DNA from: Alphaproteobacteria bacterium | GTDB lineage: Bacteria; Pseudomonadota; Alphaproteobacteria; Micavibrionales; UBA2020 | Length of the DNA: 64,000 nt | Reading direction: 5' to 3' | Assembly (NCBI GenBank): GCA_016794125.1 | Contig: JAEUKT010000002.1 | Span: 1,365,769-1,429,768 of the forward strand | In this document: one piece after another, positions 25,326 through 34,275 of the stretch | Layout: the number at the start of each line of letters is the position of its first letter | Position numbering within the stretch: the stretch's first letter is position 1 | Position numbers and translations under genes: made by a program | The notes under the pieces: model-generated | What the model was told of the DNA's origin: nothing | The model's database searches: none | Seen by the model: only the letters and a program-made list of their open reading frames with translations

Positions 25326-27248
25326 ATGCAAACAATGCAACACAGCGAAACGGGAGAATCTGCGCCTTCCGCAGAATATCAGTCTAAATTGTGGAAGCTC
25401 ACGGTGGGTGCCGTAGGCGTTGTTTATGGCGACATCGGCACCAGCCCGATTTACACCTTGCGGGAATCATTAAAGCCCGTGATCGAGGGTACGGCTGTGG
25501 CTCAGGCGGATGTTTTAGGCATTCTGTCCTTGATCATCTGGTCACTTATCCTTATCCCCACCATAAAGTACATTACGATCCTGTTACGCGTGGATAATCA
25601 TGGCGAGGGCGGGACGCTTGCATTAATGGCATTGGCGCGCAGCGTCACCTACCGAAACACGACGATATTCCTTTTCTTCGGCATGCTCGGCGCGGCGTTG
25701 TTCTATGGCGACGCGATACTGACGCCTGCATTGTCGGTATTATCAGCCTTGGAAGGGTTGGAGGTTGTGACGCCTGCTTTCACGCCGTATGTTATACCTG
25801 CGACACTCGCGATTATTATCGCGCTCTTCCTCTTCCAGAAGCATGGTACCGACAAAGTCTCCACGTTTTTCGGTCCGATTTGTGTTATCTGGTTCTCGGT
25901 GCTTGCTGTGACCGGAGTCCTGCATATTCAGGAGGAGCCAGCCATACTGCTCTCCTTTAACCCGCTCTATGCCATGACCTTCATTGTTCATCATGGCCAC
26001 ATCGCTTTTATTGCCCTGGGAACAGTCTTTCTTGCTGTCACGGGGGCCGAGGCGCTGTATGCCGATCTGGGTCACTTCGGCAAAAAGCCTATCCGCATGG
26101 CCTGGCTGTGGTTTGTCCTTCCCTGCCTTGCGCTAAACTATCTTGGACAGGGCGCGATGGTTCTTCACGACCCGACAACGCTGGACAACCCCTTTTTCAA
26201 GCTCGTGCCTCCGGAATGGACAATCCCGCTTGTCATCATCACAACGCTGGCGACGATCATCGCCAGCCAAGCCGTCATCACCGGCGCATATTCACTTACC
26301 AAGCAGGCTGTAAACCTTGGTCTTTTGCCAAGAATGGAAATTCGTCACACATCTGCAATACATACGGGACAGATTTATGTGCCGCAGGTGAACTGGATTC
26401 TGATGGTCGGAGTCATTCTGCTGGTCGTGATGTTCAAGTCTTCGGGCGCGATGGCTGCTGCCTACGGCATCAGCATCACGGGCACGATGGTTTTAACAGC
26501 CATCATGGTGTTTTTCATCATCTGGAATGTGTGGGGCTGGCCTGTATGGAAGGCGGCTGCGCTGATGGTGCCATTCCTGATTATCGATTGCGTCTTTCTG
26601 GGTTCTAACATGATGAAGATTGCAGAAGGCGGCTGGGTCACGCTTGCCGTCGCGGCGGTCATGGTGCTGTTGATGGCCACCTGGATAAAAGGAAGCTTCA
26701 TCCTGAACAGCCGCGCCCGAAAACGGGAAATCCCGCTGGAGCGTTTCATCCGGGACTATAAAATACTGTACCCGAAAGTGAACAAGGCGCATGGCACTGC
26801 GGTTTTCTTCGCAACCGATCCGACGCGCACCCCCACGTCTCTATTGCAAAATATTCGCCATAACAGGGTTATCCACGAGAAAAACATTATCCTCAATGTC
26901 AAAATCGAACCCCTGCCTTATATTGCCGAGGAAGGGCGTGCTGTGATTACCCATCTCAACGACGAGTTCTGCGTTGTTCTGTTGCGCTTCGGTTTTCAGG
27001 AATATCCCGATGTGCAGGAACAGCTTATCAAGCTGAACAATACACCCGGCAGCGGAATCAAAATCGATTGGGAAGAGATATCCCTGTTTCTGTCGCGCCG
27101 CGTTCTGAAGGCCAATCCCCATTACGGATTGCCCGCCTGGCAGGATATTATCTATATCTGGATGAGCAAGCATGCGGCTGAACCTACCGACTTTTATAAA
27201 CTTCCCGTAGGCCGAGTCATCGAGATTGGCAAGCAAGCGTTAATATGA
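25326..27248 (+). CDS. kup: Kup-type potassium uptake transporter
   Basis: A 640-residue inner membrane K+/H+ symporter. It has the family opening GVVYGDIGTSPIYTLRESL, about twelve membrane helices (residues 15-460) including FYGDAILTPALSVLSALEGLEV and VTGAEALYADLGHFG, then a soluble C-terminal domain. ATG 25326 is chosen because GGAGG lies 5 bases before it; the upstream in-frame ATG at 25314 overlaps that site. The stop overlaps the start of the next gene (ATGA), tying this transporter to a KdpD-type sensor. Confidence 0.96.
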   Translation: MQTMQHSETGESAPSAEYQSKLWKLTVGAVGVVYGDIGTSPIYTLRESLKPVIEGTAVAQADVLGILSLIIWSLILIPTIKYITILLRVDNHGEGGTLALMALARSVTYRNTTIFLFFGMLGAALFYGDAILTPALSVLSALEGLEVVTPAFTPYVIPATLAIIIALFLFQKHGTDKVSTFFGPICVIWFSVLAVTGVLHIQEEPAILLSFNPLYAMTFIVHHGHIAFIALGTVFLAVTGAEALYADLGHFGKKPIRMAWLWFVLPCLALNYLGQGAMVLHDPTTLDNPFFKLVPPEWTIPLVIITTLATIIASQAVITGAYSLTKQAVNLGLLPRMEIRHTSAIHTGQIYVPQVNWILMVGVILLVVMFKSSGAMAAAYGISITGTMVLTAIMVFFIIWNVWGWPVWKAAALMVPFLIIDCVFLGSNMMKIAEGGWVTLAVAAVMVLLMATWIKGSFILNSRARKREIPLERFIRDYKILYPKVNKAHGTAVFFATDPTRTPTSLLQNIRHNRVIHEKNIILNVKIEPLPYIAEEGRAVITHLNDEFCVVLLRFGFQEYPDVQEQLIKLNNTPGSGIKIDWEEISLFLSRRVLKANPHYGLPAWQDIIYIWMSKHAAEPTDFYKLPVGRVIEIGKQALI

Positions 27249-28726
27249 TTAACCTATTGTTTACAGCCACTTCCCCGACTTATTGCCCGCAAACGCCGTA
27301 TCGGAATATACTCCGTTCCGTGAGCAGACAGGTAGTAGATGCTGTGACCACCAGGAAACGAAACGCGCCAATCAGATATTTTCTTGCAGCGGCTTTGGTC
27401 GCTTGCCTGACCATTCTCAGTTACAGCCTGCGCCCGCTTATATCTGAAACCGATATCATCATGGTTTTTCTGGTCGGTGCGGTGGTGTCCGCTGTATGGA
27501 CTGGCCGTGGACCGGCCATACTTTATTCTTTCCTGAGCGTCAGCGCATTTAACTTTTTCTTTATCGAGCCGCGCTTCGAGTTCAATGTCTATAATTCATC
27601 CTACTGGCTGACATTTACGGTGATGTTCTTTGCCAGCGCTGTCATTTCCACTCTGGCGGCAAGACTGAAAGATCAGGTCTATCTGGCGGAGCGCCGCGAG
27701 CGCGAGGCGCGAATACTCTATGAACTGCTGAAAGACCTCAGTGCCGCGAGAGCAAAAGATGAAATGGCTCTCTCCCTTTTGCGCCATGTGAAGGGTGTGC
27801 TGCAATCGAAAGTCTGCATACGGTCTCCGGAAACAGTTTTCGGTGACCAGTTGTCGCAAATATCCCTGGCCTTGCCGATCAAGGGCTATGGCACACTTGA
27901 AGTTGAAAGCGGGCATGCTTTGCCGGAGGACCAGCGGCGTGTGCTGGAAACTTGTGTCGCGCTATTTGTTTCGGTCATGGAGGGCGCGGCTAAGGCACAG
28001 CAGGCCGAGCAAGCCAAGATTCAGGCGGAGACGGAGAAAACGCGCAGTATTCTCCTTAGTTCGGTTTCGCATGATTTGCGGAGCCCCTTGGCGGCGATTT
28101 CAGGTTCTGCGGAAACCCTGTTGCAGAAGTATTCCGGCGAGCCGCTATTATCCTCTATTCGCCTCGAGGCCGGAAGGCTGGCGAGGATTGTCAGCAATCT
28201 TCTTGATATCACCCGGATGGAAACAGGGAATATCAAACTAAATATGATGGCCTACGACCCTTCCGAGATTATCGGCAGCGCGGTTGCCGCCTGCCGAGAG
28301 ACGCTGAAGCAGCATACGCTGACTTTACAGGTCGAGAAGAGGTTGCCGTTTGTTCGCATGGACGGCCTGCTGCTGAGTCAGCTTATGCAGAACCTGCTGG
28401 AAAACGCCGCGCGGCACACACCCGCCGGAAGCGTTATAGATTTTAAGGCTTATATGCGTGAGGGCAGTTTCTGTTTTGTCGTATCCGACAACGGGCCGGG
28501 TATTCCCGCTGGCAGCGAGACGAACATATTTAACAAATTCGTCAGCCTTTCGCCTGAGGGAAAATCCAGGGGTGCAGGTTTGGGGCTGGCGATATGCCAG
28601 TCCATCGTTGCTGCGCATCAAGGCAGGATTTTAGCGCAAAATAAACCAGAAGGCGGGGCAAGATTTGTGGTCGAGTTGCCGCCCTCACTTACTTTGCCGG
28701 AAGCGCGGGAGGCCGCCAATGGCTAA
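27245..28726 (+). CDS. KdpD-like sensor histidine kinase lacking the N-terminal Kdp and Usp domains
   Basis: A 493-residue kinase. After about 45 residues it has the four-helix DUF4118 membrane module of KdpD (FLAAALVACLTILSYSLRP through FNFFFIEPRFEFNVYN), a GAF-like region, the phosphorylated His near residue 275 (SVSHDLRSPLAAISGS) and the ATPase motifs NLLENAARHTP, VSDNGPGIP and GAGLGLAICQS. Full KdpD is about 900 residues; here the KdpD and Usp domains, which sense second messengers, are absent. It starts inside the kup stop and overlaps kdpE, so the three form one operon without kdpFABC. Confidence 0.92.
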   Translation: MINLLFTATSPTYCPQTPYRNILRSVSRQVVDAVTTRKRNAPIRYFLAAALVACLTILSYSLRPLISETDIIMVFLVGAVVSAVWTGRGPAILYSFLSVSAFNFFFIEPRFEFNVYNSSYWLTFTVMFFASAVISTLAARLKDQVYLAERREREARILYELLKDLSAARAKDEMALSLLRHVKGVLQSKVCIRSPETVFGDQLSQISLALPIKGYGTLEVESGHALPEDQRRVLETCVALFVSVMEGAAKAQQAEQAKIQAETEKTRSILLSSVSHDLRSPLAAISGSAETLLQKYSGEPLLSSIRLEAGRLARIVSNLLDITRMETGNIKLNMMAYDPSEIIGSAVAACRETLKQHTLTLQVEKRLPFVRMDGLLLSQLMQNLLENAARHTPAGSVIDFKAYMREGSFCFVVSDNGPGIPAGSETNIFNKFVSLSPEGKSRGAGLGLAICQSIVAAHQGRILAQNKPEGGARFVVELPPSLTLPEAREAANG

Positions 28727-29414
28727 CAAAGCGCGTATAGTGATTGTGGAGGACGAGCGCGAAATCAGCCGTTTTCTGGAAGCGGCGCTAATAGCGCAGG
28801 ATTACAATGTGGATACAGTAAGTTCCGGCCGGGACGCATTAAAGCTGAGCGCCGCGCAGCCGCCCGATACGGTCATCCTTGATTTGGGCTTGCCGGATAT
28901 AGACGGCAAGGAAGTGATACGCAAATTGCGCGAATGGAGCCGTGTTCCCATCATCGTACTGTCTGCACGCGATCAGGAGCAAGAAAAGGTCGAGGCTTTG
29001 GAATTGGGGGCAGACGATTACCTGACCAAGCCATTCGGCACGCAGGAATTGCTGGCGCGTATCAAGGTAGCGTTACGCCATGCCAGCCGGCGCGAGCAGC
29101 CCGCCGAACAGACTTACACCTACAAAGAGTTGACGATTGACCTTGCCCGCAGGAAAACGCTTATGCGGGGCGCGGAAATACATTTTACCCCGACGGAATA
29201 CGACTTGCTTTCCCTTCTGGCGCGGAAGTCCGGTCAGGTCGTCACCCATGCCGAAATGTTGAGAGAAGTATGGGGAAGAAATGCAGAGGAAAATGATCAT
29301 TATTTGCGTATCTACATCCAGCGGCTGCGCCAAAAACTGTCCGATGATCCGTTGCAGCCGGAATATATCTTCACCGAGCCGGGTATCGGTTACCGTCTGA
29401 GCGAGAGCAAATAA
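28719..29414 (+). CDS. KdpE-like OmpR-family response regulator
   Basis: A 231-residue DNA-binding regulator. The receiver domain has acidic pocket residues in VEDERE and the phosphoacceptor Asp55 (TVILDLGLPDIDG), Lys in DDYLTKPFG; the winged-helix C-terminus contains HFTPTEYDLLSLLARKSGQVVTHAEML and the closing GIGYRL. ATG 28719 has GGGAGG 5 bases upstream and overlaps the kinase end by 8 bases. It probably controls kup, and perhaps the divergent porin, through the GTAAAWA cluster. Confidence 0.94.
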   Translation: MANKARIVIVEDEREISRFLEAALIAQDYNVDTVSSGRDALKLSAAQPPDTVILDLGLPDIDGKEVIRKLREWSRVPIIVLSARDQEQEKVEALELGADDYLTKPFGTQELLARIKVALRHASRREQPAEQTYTYKELTIDLARRKTLMRGAEIHFTPTEYDLLSLLARKSGQVVTHAEMLREVWGRNAEENDHYLRIYIQRLRQKLSDDPLQPEYIFTEPGIGYRLSESK

Positions 29415-29535
29415 CCCTCGAAACTTATACGTGTTCAAACACAATTGACTTTTTGGGCTGACGAATTCCCGTGCCCCGGAATTGCTGATGGACGCGCTTG
29501 TGGTTTGCGGAAACCTGATCGTGTAACAGGGCGTA

Positions 29536-30390
29536 TCAGTCCGCTTTGCCCTGCCGGCTGCGGATAAACGTGCCGATATCCTGCAGCAGCGTCGTGCGCG
29601 TGCGGAACAGCGGCGCCAGGCTTGTGATGATGCCGACATGGTCGATGCCGGGGTATGTGTGCAATTCGATCTTGTTGCCGGTTTTTTCCAGCTTCGCCTT
29701 TAGGCGGATGGAATTGCGCGGCAGCACATCGGCGTCCTTGTCGCCGGTTGCCAGGAACACGGGCGGCATGCCCTTGTGCACGAAGGTTACCGGCTGGGTC
29801 TCGGTGTCTTTTGCCGTGCTGAACAGGGCGATGATTTTCGGATCCGACATCGGCAGGAAATCATACGGCCCCGCGATGCCGATCACGCCCTTGATCCATG
29901 CGGCCGTGCCGCCCGCCGCGCGCAGGAATTTGGTGTTCGCTGCCAGCATCATGGCGTTATACGCCCCCGCCGAATGGCCGGCAAGGAACAGCTTCCCGGC
30001 ATCCCCGCCGTATGCGGCGATGTGGTTATGCACCCAGACAGCCGCCCGCGCGCTGTCCTCGACGAACACGGGGAACGACACGGCGGGGTAGCGGCGGTAA
30101 TCGGCCACCGCCGTCACGCAGCCCAGCGACGCGAAGGCCTGCCCCGCGAACAGGTACATATCCTTGCTTCCTGTCTGCCAGCTGCCGCCGTAGAAGAACA
30201 GCACGGTGCAGCCGTTCTTTTTCTCCGGCACGTAAATGTCGAGTTTTTGCAGCGGCTCCGTGCCGTAGGCGATATCCTTGTGGATGGTGTATCCGCCGCG
30301 CGGGATTGTGGCGTTCAATATTTGCGCGCCCGAACAGCCGGCCAGCGCCAGCAGGGCGATCGAAACAATTGCGGCCCGAAGCTTGCTCAT
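29536..30390 (-). CDS. Lipoprotein alpha/beta hydrolase (BD-FAE/esterase type)
   Basis: A 284-residue protein with a lipobox (LLALAGC, lipid-carrying Cys at about residue 19), so it is membrane-anchored outside the cytoplasm. The fold shows an oxyanion segment FFYGGSWQTGS, the nucleophile elbow GHSAGAYN, an acidic residue in ATGDKDADVLP and a catalytic His in PGIDHVG. It hydrolyses an ester of unknown type. ATG 30390 lies 9 bases after the TetR stop; a GTG three codons earlier is possible. It is co-transcribed with the TetR gene. Confidence 0.85.
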   Translation of the reverse strand: MSKLRAAIVSIALLALAGCSGAQILNATIPRGGYTIHKDIAYGTEPLQKLDIYVPEKKNGCTVLFFYGGSWQTGSKDMYLFAGQAFASLGCVTAVADYRRYPAVSFPVFVEDSARAAVWVHNHIAAYGGDAGKLFLAGHSAGAYNAMMLAANTKFLRAAGGTAAWIKGVIGIAGPYDFLPMSDPKIIALFSTAKDTETQPVTFVHKGMPPVFLATGDKDADVLPRNSIRLKAKLEKTGNKIELHTYPGIDHVGIITSLAPLFRTRTTLLQDIGTFIRSRQGKAD

Positions 30391-30399
30391 GGCGGACAC

Positions 30400-31038
30400 C
30401 TATAGCGTTCCGCGCGTGTGCAGCGCGTCCTTGCCGCCATACAGGCGCATGAAGATGGCGACTGTTTCGCGCACGCTGAGTTCTTTGTCCTTCGGCGTGG
30501 GCAGCGGCTTGATGCCCAAAATCATCCGCAGGTAATATTTGCCCTTGAGCTGCGCGAAAAAGCACGATGCCGCGCTGTCGGCATCGGGGATCGACAGCAC
30601 GCCCAGCCTGTTTTGTTCGTTCAGGAAAGCCGCGAACAGGTTGACAAGGCGCTGGGTGCCGTCTTCGTAATAACGCTCCGCCAGTTTCGGGTGGCGCGTC
30701 ACTTCGGAAATTACCAGCCGCGTCACGGCCAGCGTTTCGCTGCTGGTGACGAAGTTGAGGAAGTTCAGCCCCGCCTGGTAAAGGTATTCCTCGATGCCGC
30801 GCCCGCCCGTGCCGGGCAGTTTTTCGGGCAGGCGGTGGCCTTCGCACAGCGCGATGATCATGCTCTTGAACAATTCGTCCTTGCTCTTGAAATGGCCATA
30901 GACGGTCTGCTTGGTGACGCCCGCGGCGGCGGCGATTGAATCCATCGAGGTCCCGGCATAGCCCTGTTTCGGGAACAGCCTAATCGCCGCCTTGAGTATC
31001 GCGCCGTGCTTTGCTTCGTCTTTTCCGCGTTTTTTCAT
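30400..31038 (-). CDS. TetR-family transcription regulator
   Basis: A 212-residue repressor-type protein. The N-terminal helix-turn-helix is standard: AILKAAIRLFPKQGYAGTSMDSIAAAAGVTKQTVYGHFKSKDELF (shown by its ends GYAGTSMDSIA and TVYGHFKSKDELF). The C-terminal ligand domain resembles the AcrR type-C group with LAVTRLVISEVTRHPKLAERYY. No ribosome site is visible upstream. Candidate operator half-sites start 3 bases before its ATG, so self-repression is likely. It faces the lipid-modification operon. Confidence 0.92.
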   Translation of the reverse strand: MKKRGKDEAKHGAILKAAIRLFPKQGYAGTSMDSIAAAAGVTKQTVYGHFKSKDELFKSMIIALCEGHRLPEKLPGTGGRGIEEYLYQAGLNFLNFVTSSETLAVTRLVISEVTRHPKLAERYYEDGTQRLVNLFAAFLNEQNRLGVLSIPDADSAASCFFAQLKGKYYLRMILGIKPLPTPKDKELSVRETVAIFMRLYGGKDALHTRGTL

Positions 31039-31040
31039 TT

Positions 31041-31066
31041 TAGACTGCCAAGTTTAATACTAGACT
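31041..31066. promoter_or_regulatory. Candidate TetR operator: three half-sites at 10-base steps
   Basis: TAGACT at 31041, its inverted near-copy AGTTTA at 31051 and TAGACT again at 31061, exactly one helical turn apart. The first two form TAGACT-N4-AGTTTA with one mismatch. It lies between the TetR gene and the divergent FAD oxidoreductase operon. Confidence 0.55.
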
Positions 31067-31127
31067 GATGGGTATGGTAATGTTATGGTGCGCCATTGTC
31101 CAGCGATTCCTGTCGGGTCGGTTATAT

Positions 31128-32363
31128 ATGTTACGCATCGCTATTATCGGTACCGGAATTTCAGGCCTCGGCGCGGCATCGCTGCTGCACCCGTCGCACG
31201 ACATCACGGTCTATGAGAAATCATCCGTCATCGGCGGCCATACGCGCACGCTGCAGGTGAACGGCACTGCCGTCGATACAGGTTTCATCGTCTATAACGA
31301 ACGCAATTATCCGCTGTTGACGAAACTGTTCCGCCACCTGGACGTTAAAACCCAGCCCAGCAACATGACCTTCGGCGTGACCACAGAGGGCGGCGCGCTG
31401 GAATGGGGGGCGGAAAACCTGAACGCGGTATTCGGCCAGCGCGGCAATATCGTCAACCCGCGCTTCTGGAAGTTCCTGTGCGACATCCTGCGTTTCAACC
31501 GGCAGGCGGAAAGGAAATCCGCGCAGAATCCCGGTGTTACGCTGGGCGAGCTGGCGCGCGCCATGGGCATGGGGGACTGGTTCCTGAATTATTACTTGCT
31601 GCCCATGGGCGGCGCGATCTGGAGCTGTTCGCTGGACGATATGCTGGCATTCCCCGCCGACCTGTTCGTGTCATTCTTCAAGGCGCACGGGCTGCTGACC
31701 GTGACGCAGCAGCCAAAATGGCGCACCGTGACGGGCGGCAGCCGCGAATATGTCGCGCGCCTGACCGCGCCGTTTCGCGACCGCATCCTGACATCGCGCG
31801 CCGCGACAGCCATCACGCGTGACAATGGCATCCGCGTGACGGACAGCACGGGCGAAACGCGCGATTACGACCGGCTGGTGCTGGCCTGCCATGCCGGCGA
31901 AGCCTTGGCGCTGCTGCAGGACGCGACGCCGCAGGAACGCGAAACGCTGGGCGCTTTCCACTACCGGTCCAACCGCGCCTTCCTGCACAGCGACGCAAGC
32001 CTGATGCCAAAACGCCGGCGCTGCTGGAGCAGCTGGGTTTACCACGCGACAGATGCCGCAGGCCCGGTTTCGGTGACATATTGGATGAACCAGCTGCAGT
32101 CGCTTGACGCTAAAAAACCGCTGTTCGTGACGCTCAATCCGCCGCGCCCGATCGCGCCCGAACTTGTGCATGACGAACATGTTTTCGAACATCCGGTTTA
32201 TACGGTCGAAGCGTTCAGCGCGCAGAAAAAACTACCTGCCATACAGGGCACGCGCAACACATGGTATTGCGGCGCATATCACCGCAACGGCTTTCACGAA
32301 GACGGCCTTGCCAGCGCGGTCGAAGCGGCAAGGCTGATAGGGGCGGAGGCGCCATGGCGCTAG
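31128..32363 (+). CDS. FAD-dependent oxidoreductase (COG2907 type) of the CFA/DUF1365 cluster
   Basis: A 411-residue flavoprotein. Start ATG 31128 puts the dinucleotide-binding motif right at the N-terminus: MLRIAIIGTGISGLGAASLL, then YEKSSVIGGHTRT, as in amine-oxidase/phytoene-desaturase-like enzymes. Longer in-frame extensions upstream lack a ribosome site and precede the Rossmann start. Family members occur next to DUF1365 and cyclopropane-fatty-acid synthase genes; a desaturase or oxidase acting on lipid acyl chains is the usual guess. First gene of a five-gene operon. Confidence 0.88.
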   Translation: MLRIAIIGTGISGLGAASLLHPSHDITVYEKSSVIGGHTRTLQVNGTAVDTGFIVYNERNYPLLTKLFRHLDVKTQPSNMTFGVTTEGGALEWGAENLNAVFGQRGNIVNPRFWKFLCDILRFNRQAERKSAQNPGVTLGELARAMGMGDWFLNYYLLPMGGAIWSCSLDDMLAFPADLFVSFFKAHGLLTVTQQPKWRTVTGGSREYVARLTAPFRDRILTSRAATAITRDNGIRVTDSTGETRDYDRLVLACHAGEALALLQDATPQERETLGAFHYRSNRAFLHSDASLMPKRRRCWSSWVYHATDAAGPVSVTYWMNQLQSLDAKKPLFVTLNPPRPIAPELVHDEHVFEHPVYTVEAFSAQKKLPAIQGTRNTWYCGAYHRNGFHEDGLASAVEAARLIGAEAPWR

Positions 32364-33118
32364 AAAACGGCCTGTTCACCGGCAAGATCATGCATGCGCG
32401 GCAGCGGCCTGCGCGCAACGCCTTTACCTATGGCGCTTATTACCTCGGTTTTGCGCTGGACGACATGAAGCGGCTGGACGAAACGCCGGGGCTTTCCTGC
32501 AACCGCCGCAACATTTTCAGCTTTTTCGAAAAAGACCATGCGGACGGCAACACGCCGCTTGACGCATGGGTGCGCAAAATCCTTGCCGACTGGCAGGTGC
32601 CGCAGGCGGACGGGCGCATCGTGCTGGTGACGCTGCCGCGCCTGTTCGGTTTTGTGTTCAATCCCGTCAGTTTTTTCTTCTGCCTCGATAAATCGGGCGC
32701 GCCGCGCGCCGTGGTGTCGGAAGTGCACAATACGTTTGGCGACCGGCATTGCTATATCTCGTTCCATGACGACCGCCGCGTCATCACGCAGGACGACTTG
32801 CTGCAGGCGAAAAAAGTGTTTCATGTATCGCCCTTTATCGCGTTGACCGGTCATTACGTTTTCCGCTTCGCCTATCATGATGACAAAATCGGTGTCTGGA
32901 TCGACCATCACGATGAAAACGGCCTGCTGTTGCAGACGTCGATTGCGGGAAAACGCGTGCCGCTGACGGGTTTGAACCTGCTGAAGGCGTTTTTCCGCTA
33001 TCCGATGATGACGCTGAAGGTTATCACGCTCATACACTATCAGGCGCTGCGGCTGTGGATGAAAGGAATCCGCTATATCCGCCGCCCGCCTGCGCCCGAC
33101 AAGGAGGTTTCAAGATGA
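32354..33118 (+). CDS. DUF1365 family protein
   Basis: A 254-residue protein beginning MALENGLFTGKIMHARQRPARNAFTYG, with FGFVFNPVSFFFCLD and VVSEVHNTFGDRHCY in the middle, the conserved core of DUF1365. ATG 32354 has GGAGG 4 bases upstream and overlaps the previous gene by 10 bases; its stop overlaps the next start (ATGA). The family is of unknown activity but is nearly always beside a CFA synthase, so a role in fatty-acid modification is inferred. Confidence 0.92.
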   Translation: MALENGLFTGKIMHARQRPARNAFTYGAYYLGFALDDMKRLDETPGLSCNRRNIFSFFEKDHADGNTPLDAWVRKILADWQVPQADGRIVLVTLPRLFGFVFNPVSFFFCLDKSGAPRAVVSEVHNTFGDRHCYISFHDDRRVITQDDLLQAKKVFHVSPFIALTGHYVFRFAYHDDKIGVWIDHHDENGLLLQTSIAGKRVPLTGLNLLKAFFRYPMMTLKVITLIHYQALRLWMKGIRYIRRPPAPDKEVSR

Positions 33119-34275
33119 AAACGCCCATGAACATGCTGGCGCAGCAGCTGTTGCAGAATTTCGAGCGCATCGAATGCGGCAGCCTGCGCATCACCACGCC
33201 CGAAGGCAAAGAGATTTTTTTCAAGGGCGCGCAGCCGGGTGCGGATGCGACGCTTGTCCTGCACGACTGGAAAGCCGTCAACAATGCGCTGGCGCGCGGT
33301 GATATCGCGCTTGGCGAGGATTACATCGCTGGGTTGTGGGATACCGACAGCGTCGAGGCGCTGCTGACGGTCTTCCTGTCCAACCTGCACAGCCTTGGCG
33401 ATTATGCGCATGGAAATTGTTTCCAGAGGCTTGGGTTCAATCTGCTGAACCGCGTCCTGCGCCGCAACAGCAAGGCGGGCAGCCGCCAGAACATCCAGTC
33501 CCATTACGACGTGGGCAACGCCTTTTACCGCCTGTGGCTTGACGACACGATGACCTATTCATCCGCCATTTTTCCGGAGCGCAAAACCAGCCTGGAGGAC
33601 GCGCAGCGCGCCAAATACGCGCGTATCCTGTCGCGCATCGGCGGCGACAACGTGCTGGAAATCGGCTGCGGCTGGGGCGGCTTTGCGGAGGCCGCCGCGA
33701 ATGACAGCCGCCGCGTGACGGGCATCACCATTTCGCCCTCGCAATACGATTTCGCGTCAAAACGCCTCGGCGGCCGCACCGATATCCGGCTGCAGGATTA
33801 CCGCGACGCAGGCGGGGTTTTCGATTCCATCGTATCGATCGAGATGTTCGAGGCTGTTGGCGAGGAATACTGGCCGGTTTATTTCCGCCGCCTGTCGAAC
33901 AGCCTGAAAAAAGGCGGTACCGCGGTCGTGCAGACCATCGTGATGCGCGACGACCTGTTCGATGTCTATCGCAGCAGCAGCGATTTTATCCGCCATTACG
34001 TCTTTCCGGGCGGCATGCTGCCTTCGCAAAAAATATTTGCGGAACAGGCGCGCGGGGCGGGGCTGGACGTAACGGACAGTTACCCGTTCGGGCAGGATTA
34101 CGCGCGCACGCTGCGCGAATGGGCGGTGCGTTTCGAAACGCGGCTTTCCGATATTCGCGCGATGGGATATAGCGAGGCGTTTGTGCGCAACTGGCGTTTT
34201 TACCTTGGTGCCTGCGCGGCGGCCTTTGCCGTCGGCAGGACGAATGTGGTGCAGGTGGAGCTGAAACATGCGTAG
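33115..34275 (+). CDS. Cyclopropane-fatty-acyl-phospholipid synthase family methyltransferase
   Basis: A 386-residue SAM-dependent enzyme of the CFA synthase family, which adds a methyl or methylene carbon to unsaturated acyl chains in membranes. The N-terminal substrate domain is followed by IQSHYDVGNAFYRLWLDDTMTYSSAIF and the SAM motif VLEIGCGWGGFAEAAA, then GITISPSQYDFA and the GGTAVVQTI region. ATG 33115 has AAGGAGG 7 bases upstream. In this gene neighbourhood it may make methylated rather than cyclopropane acids. Confidence 0.93.
   Translation: MKTPMNMLAQQLLQNFERIECGSLRITTPEGKEIFFKGAQPGADATLVLHDWKAVNNALARGDIALGEDYIAGLWDTDSVEALLTVFLSNLHSLGDYAHGNCFQRLGFNLLNRVLRRNSKAGSRQNIQSHYDVGNAFYRLWLDDTMTYSSAIFPERKTSLEDAQRAKYARILSRIGGDNVLEIGCGWGGFAEAAANDSRRVTGITISPSQYDFASKRLGGRTDIRLQDYRDAGGVFDSIVSIEMFEAVGEEYWPVYFRRLSNSLKKGGTAVVQTIVMRDDLFDVYRSSSDFIRHYVFPGGMLPSQKIFAEQARGAGLDVTDSYPFGQDYARTLREWAVRFETRLSDIRAMGYSEAFVRNWRFYLGACAAAFAVGRTNVVQVELKHA

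Noticed and set aside
29415-29535. Right-hand attachment site of a tRNA-borne island
   Set aside because: No copy of the tRNA-Leu 3' end and no integrase could be found, so an att site is not annotated.
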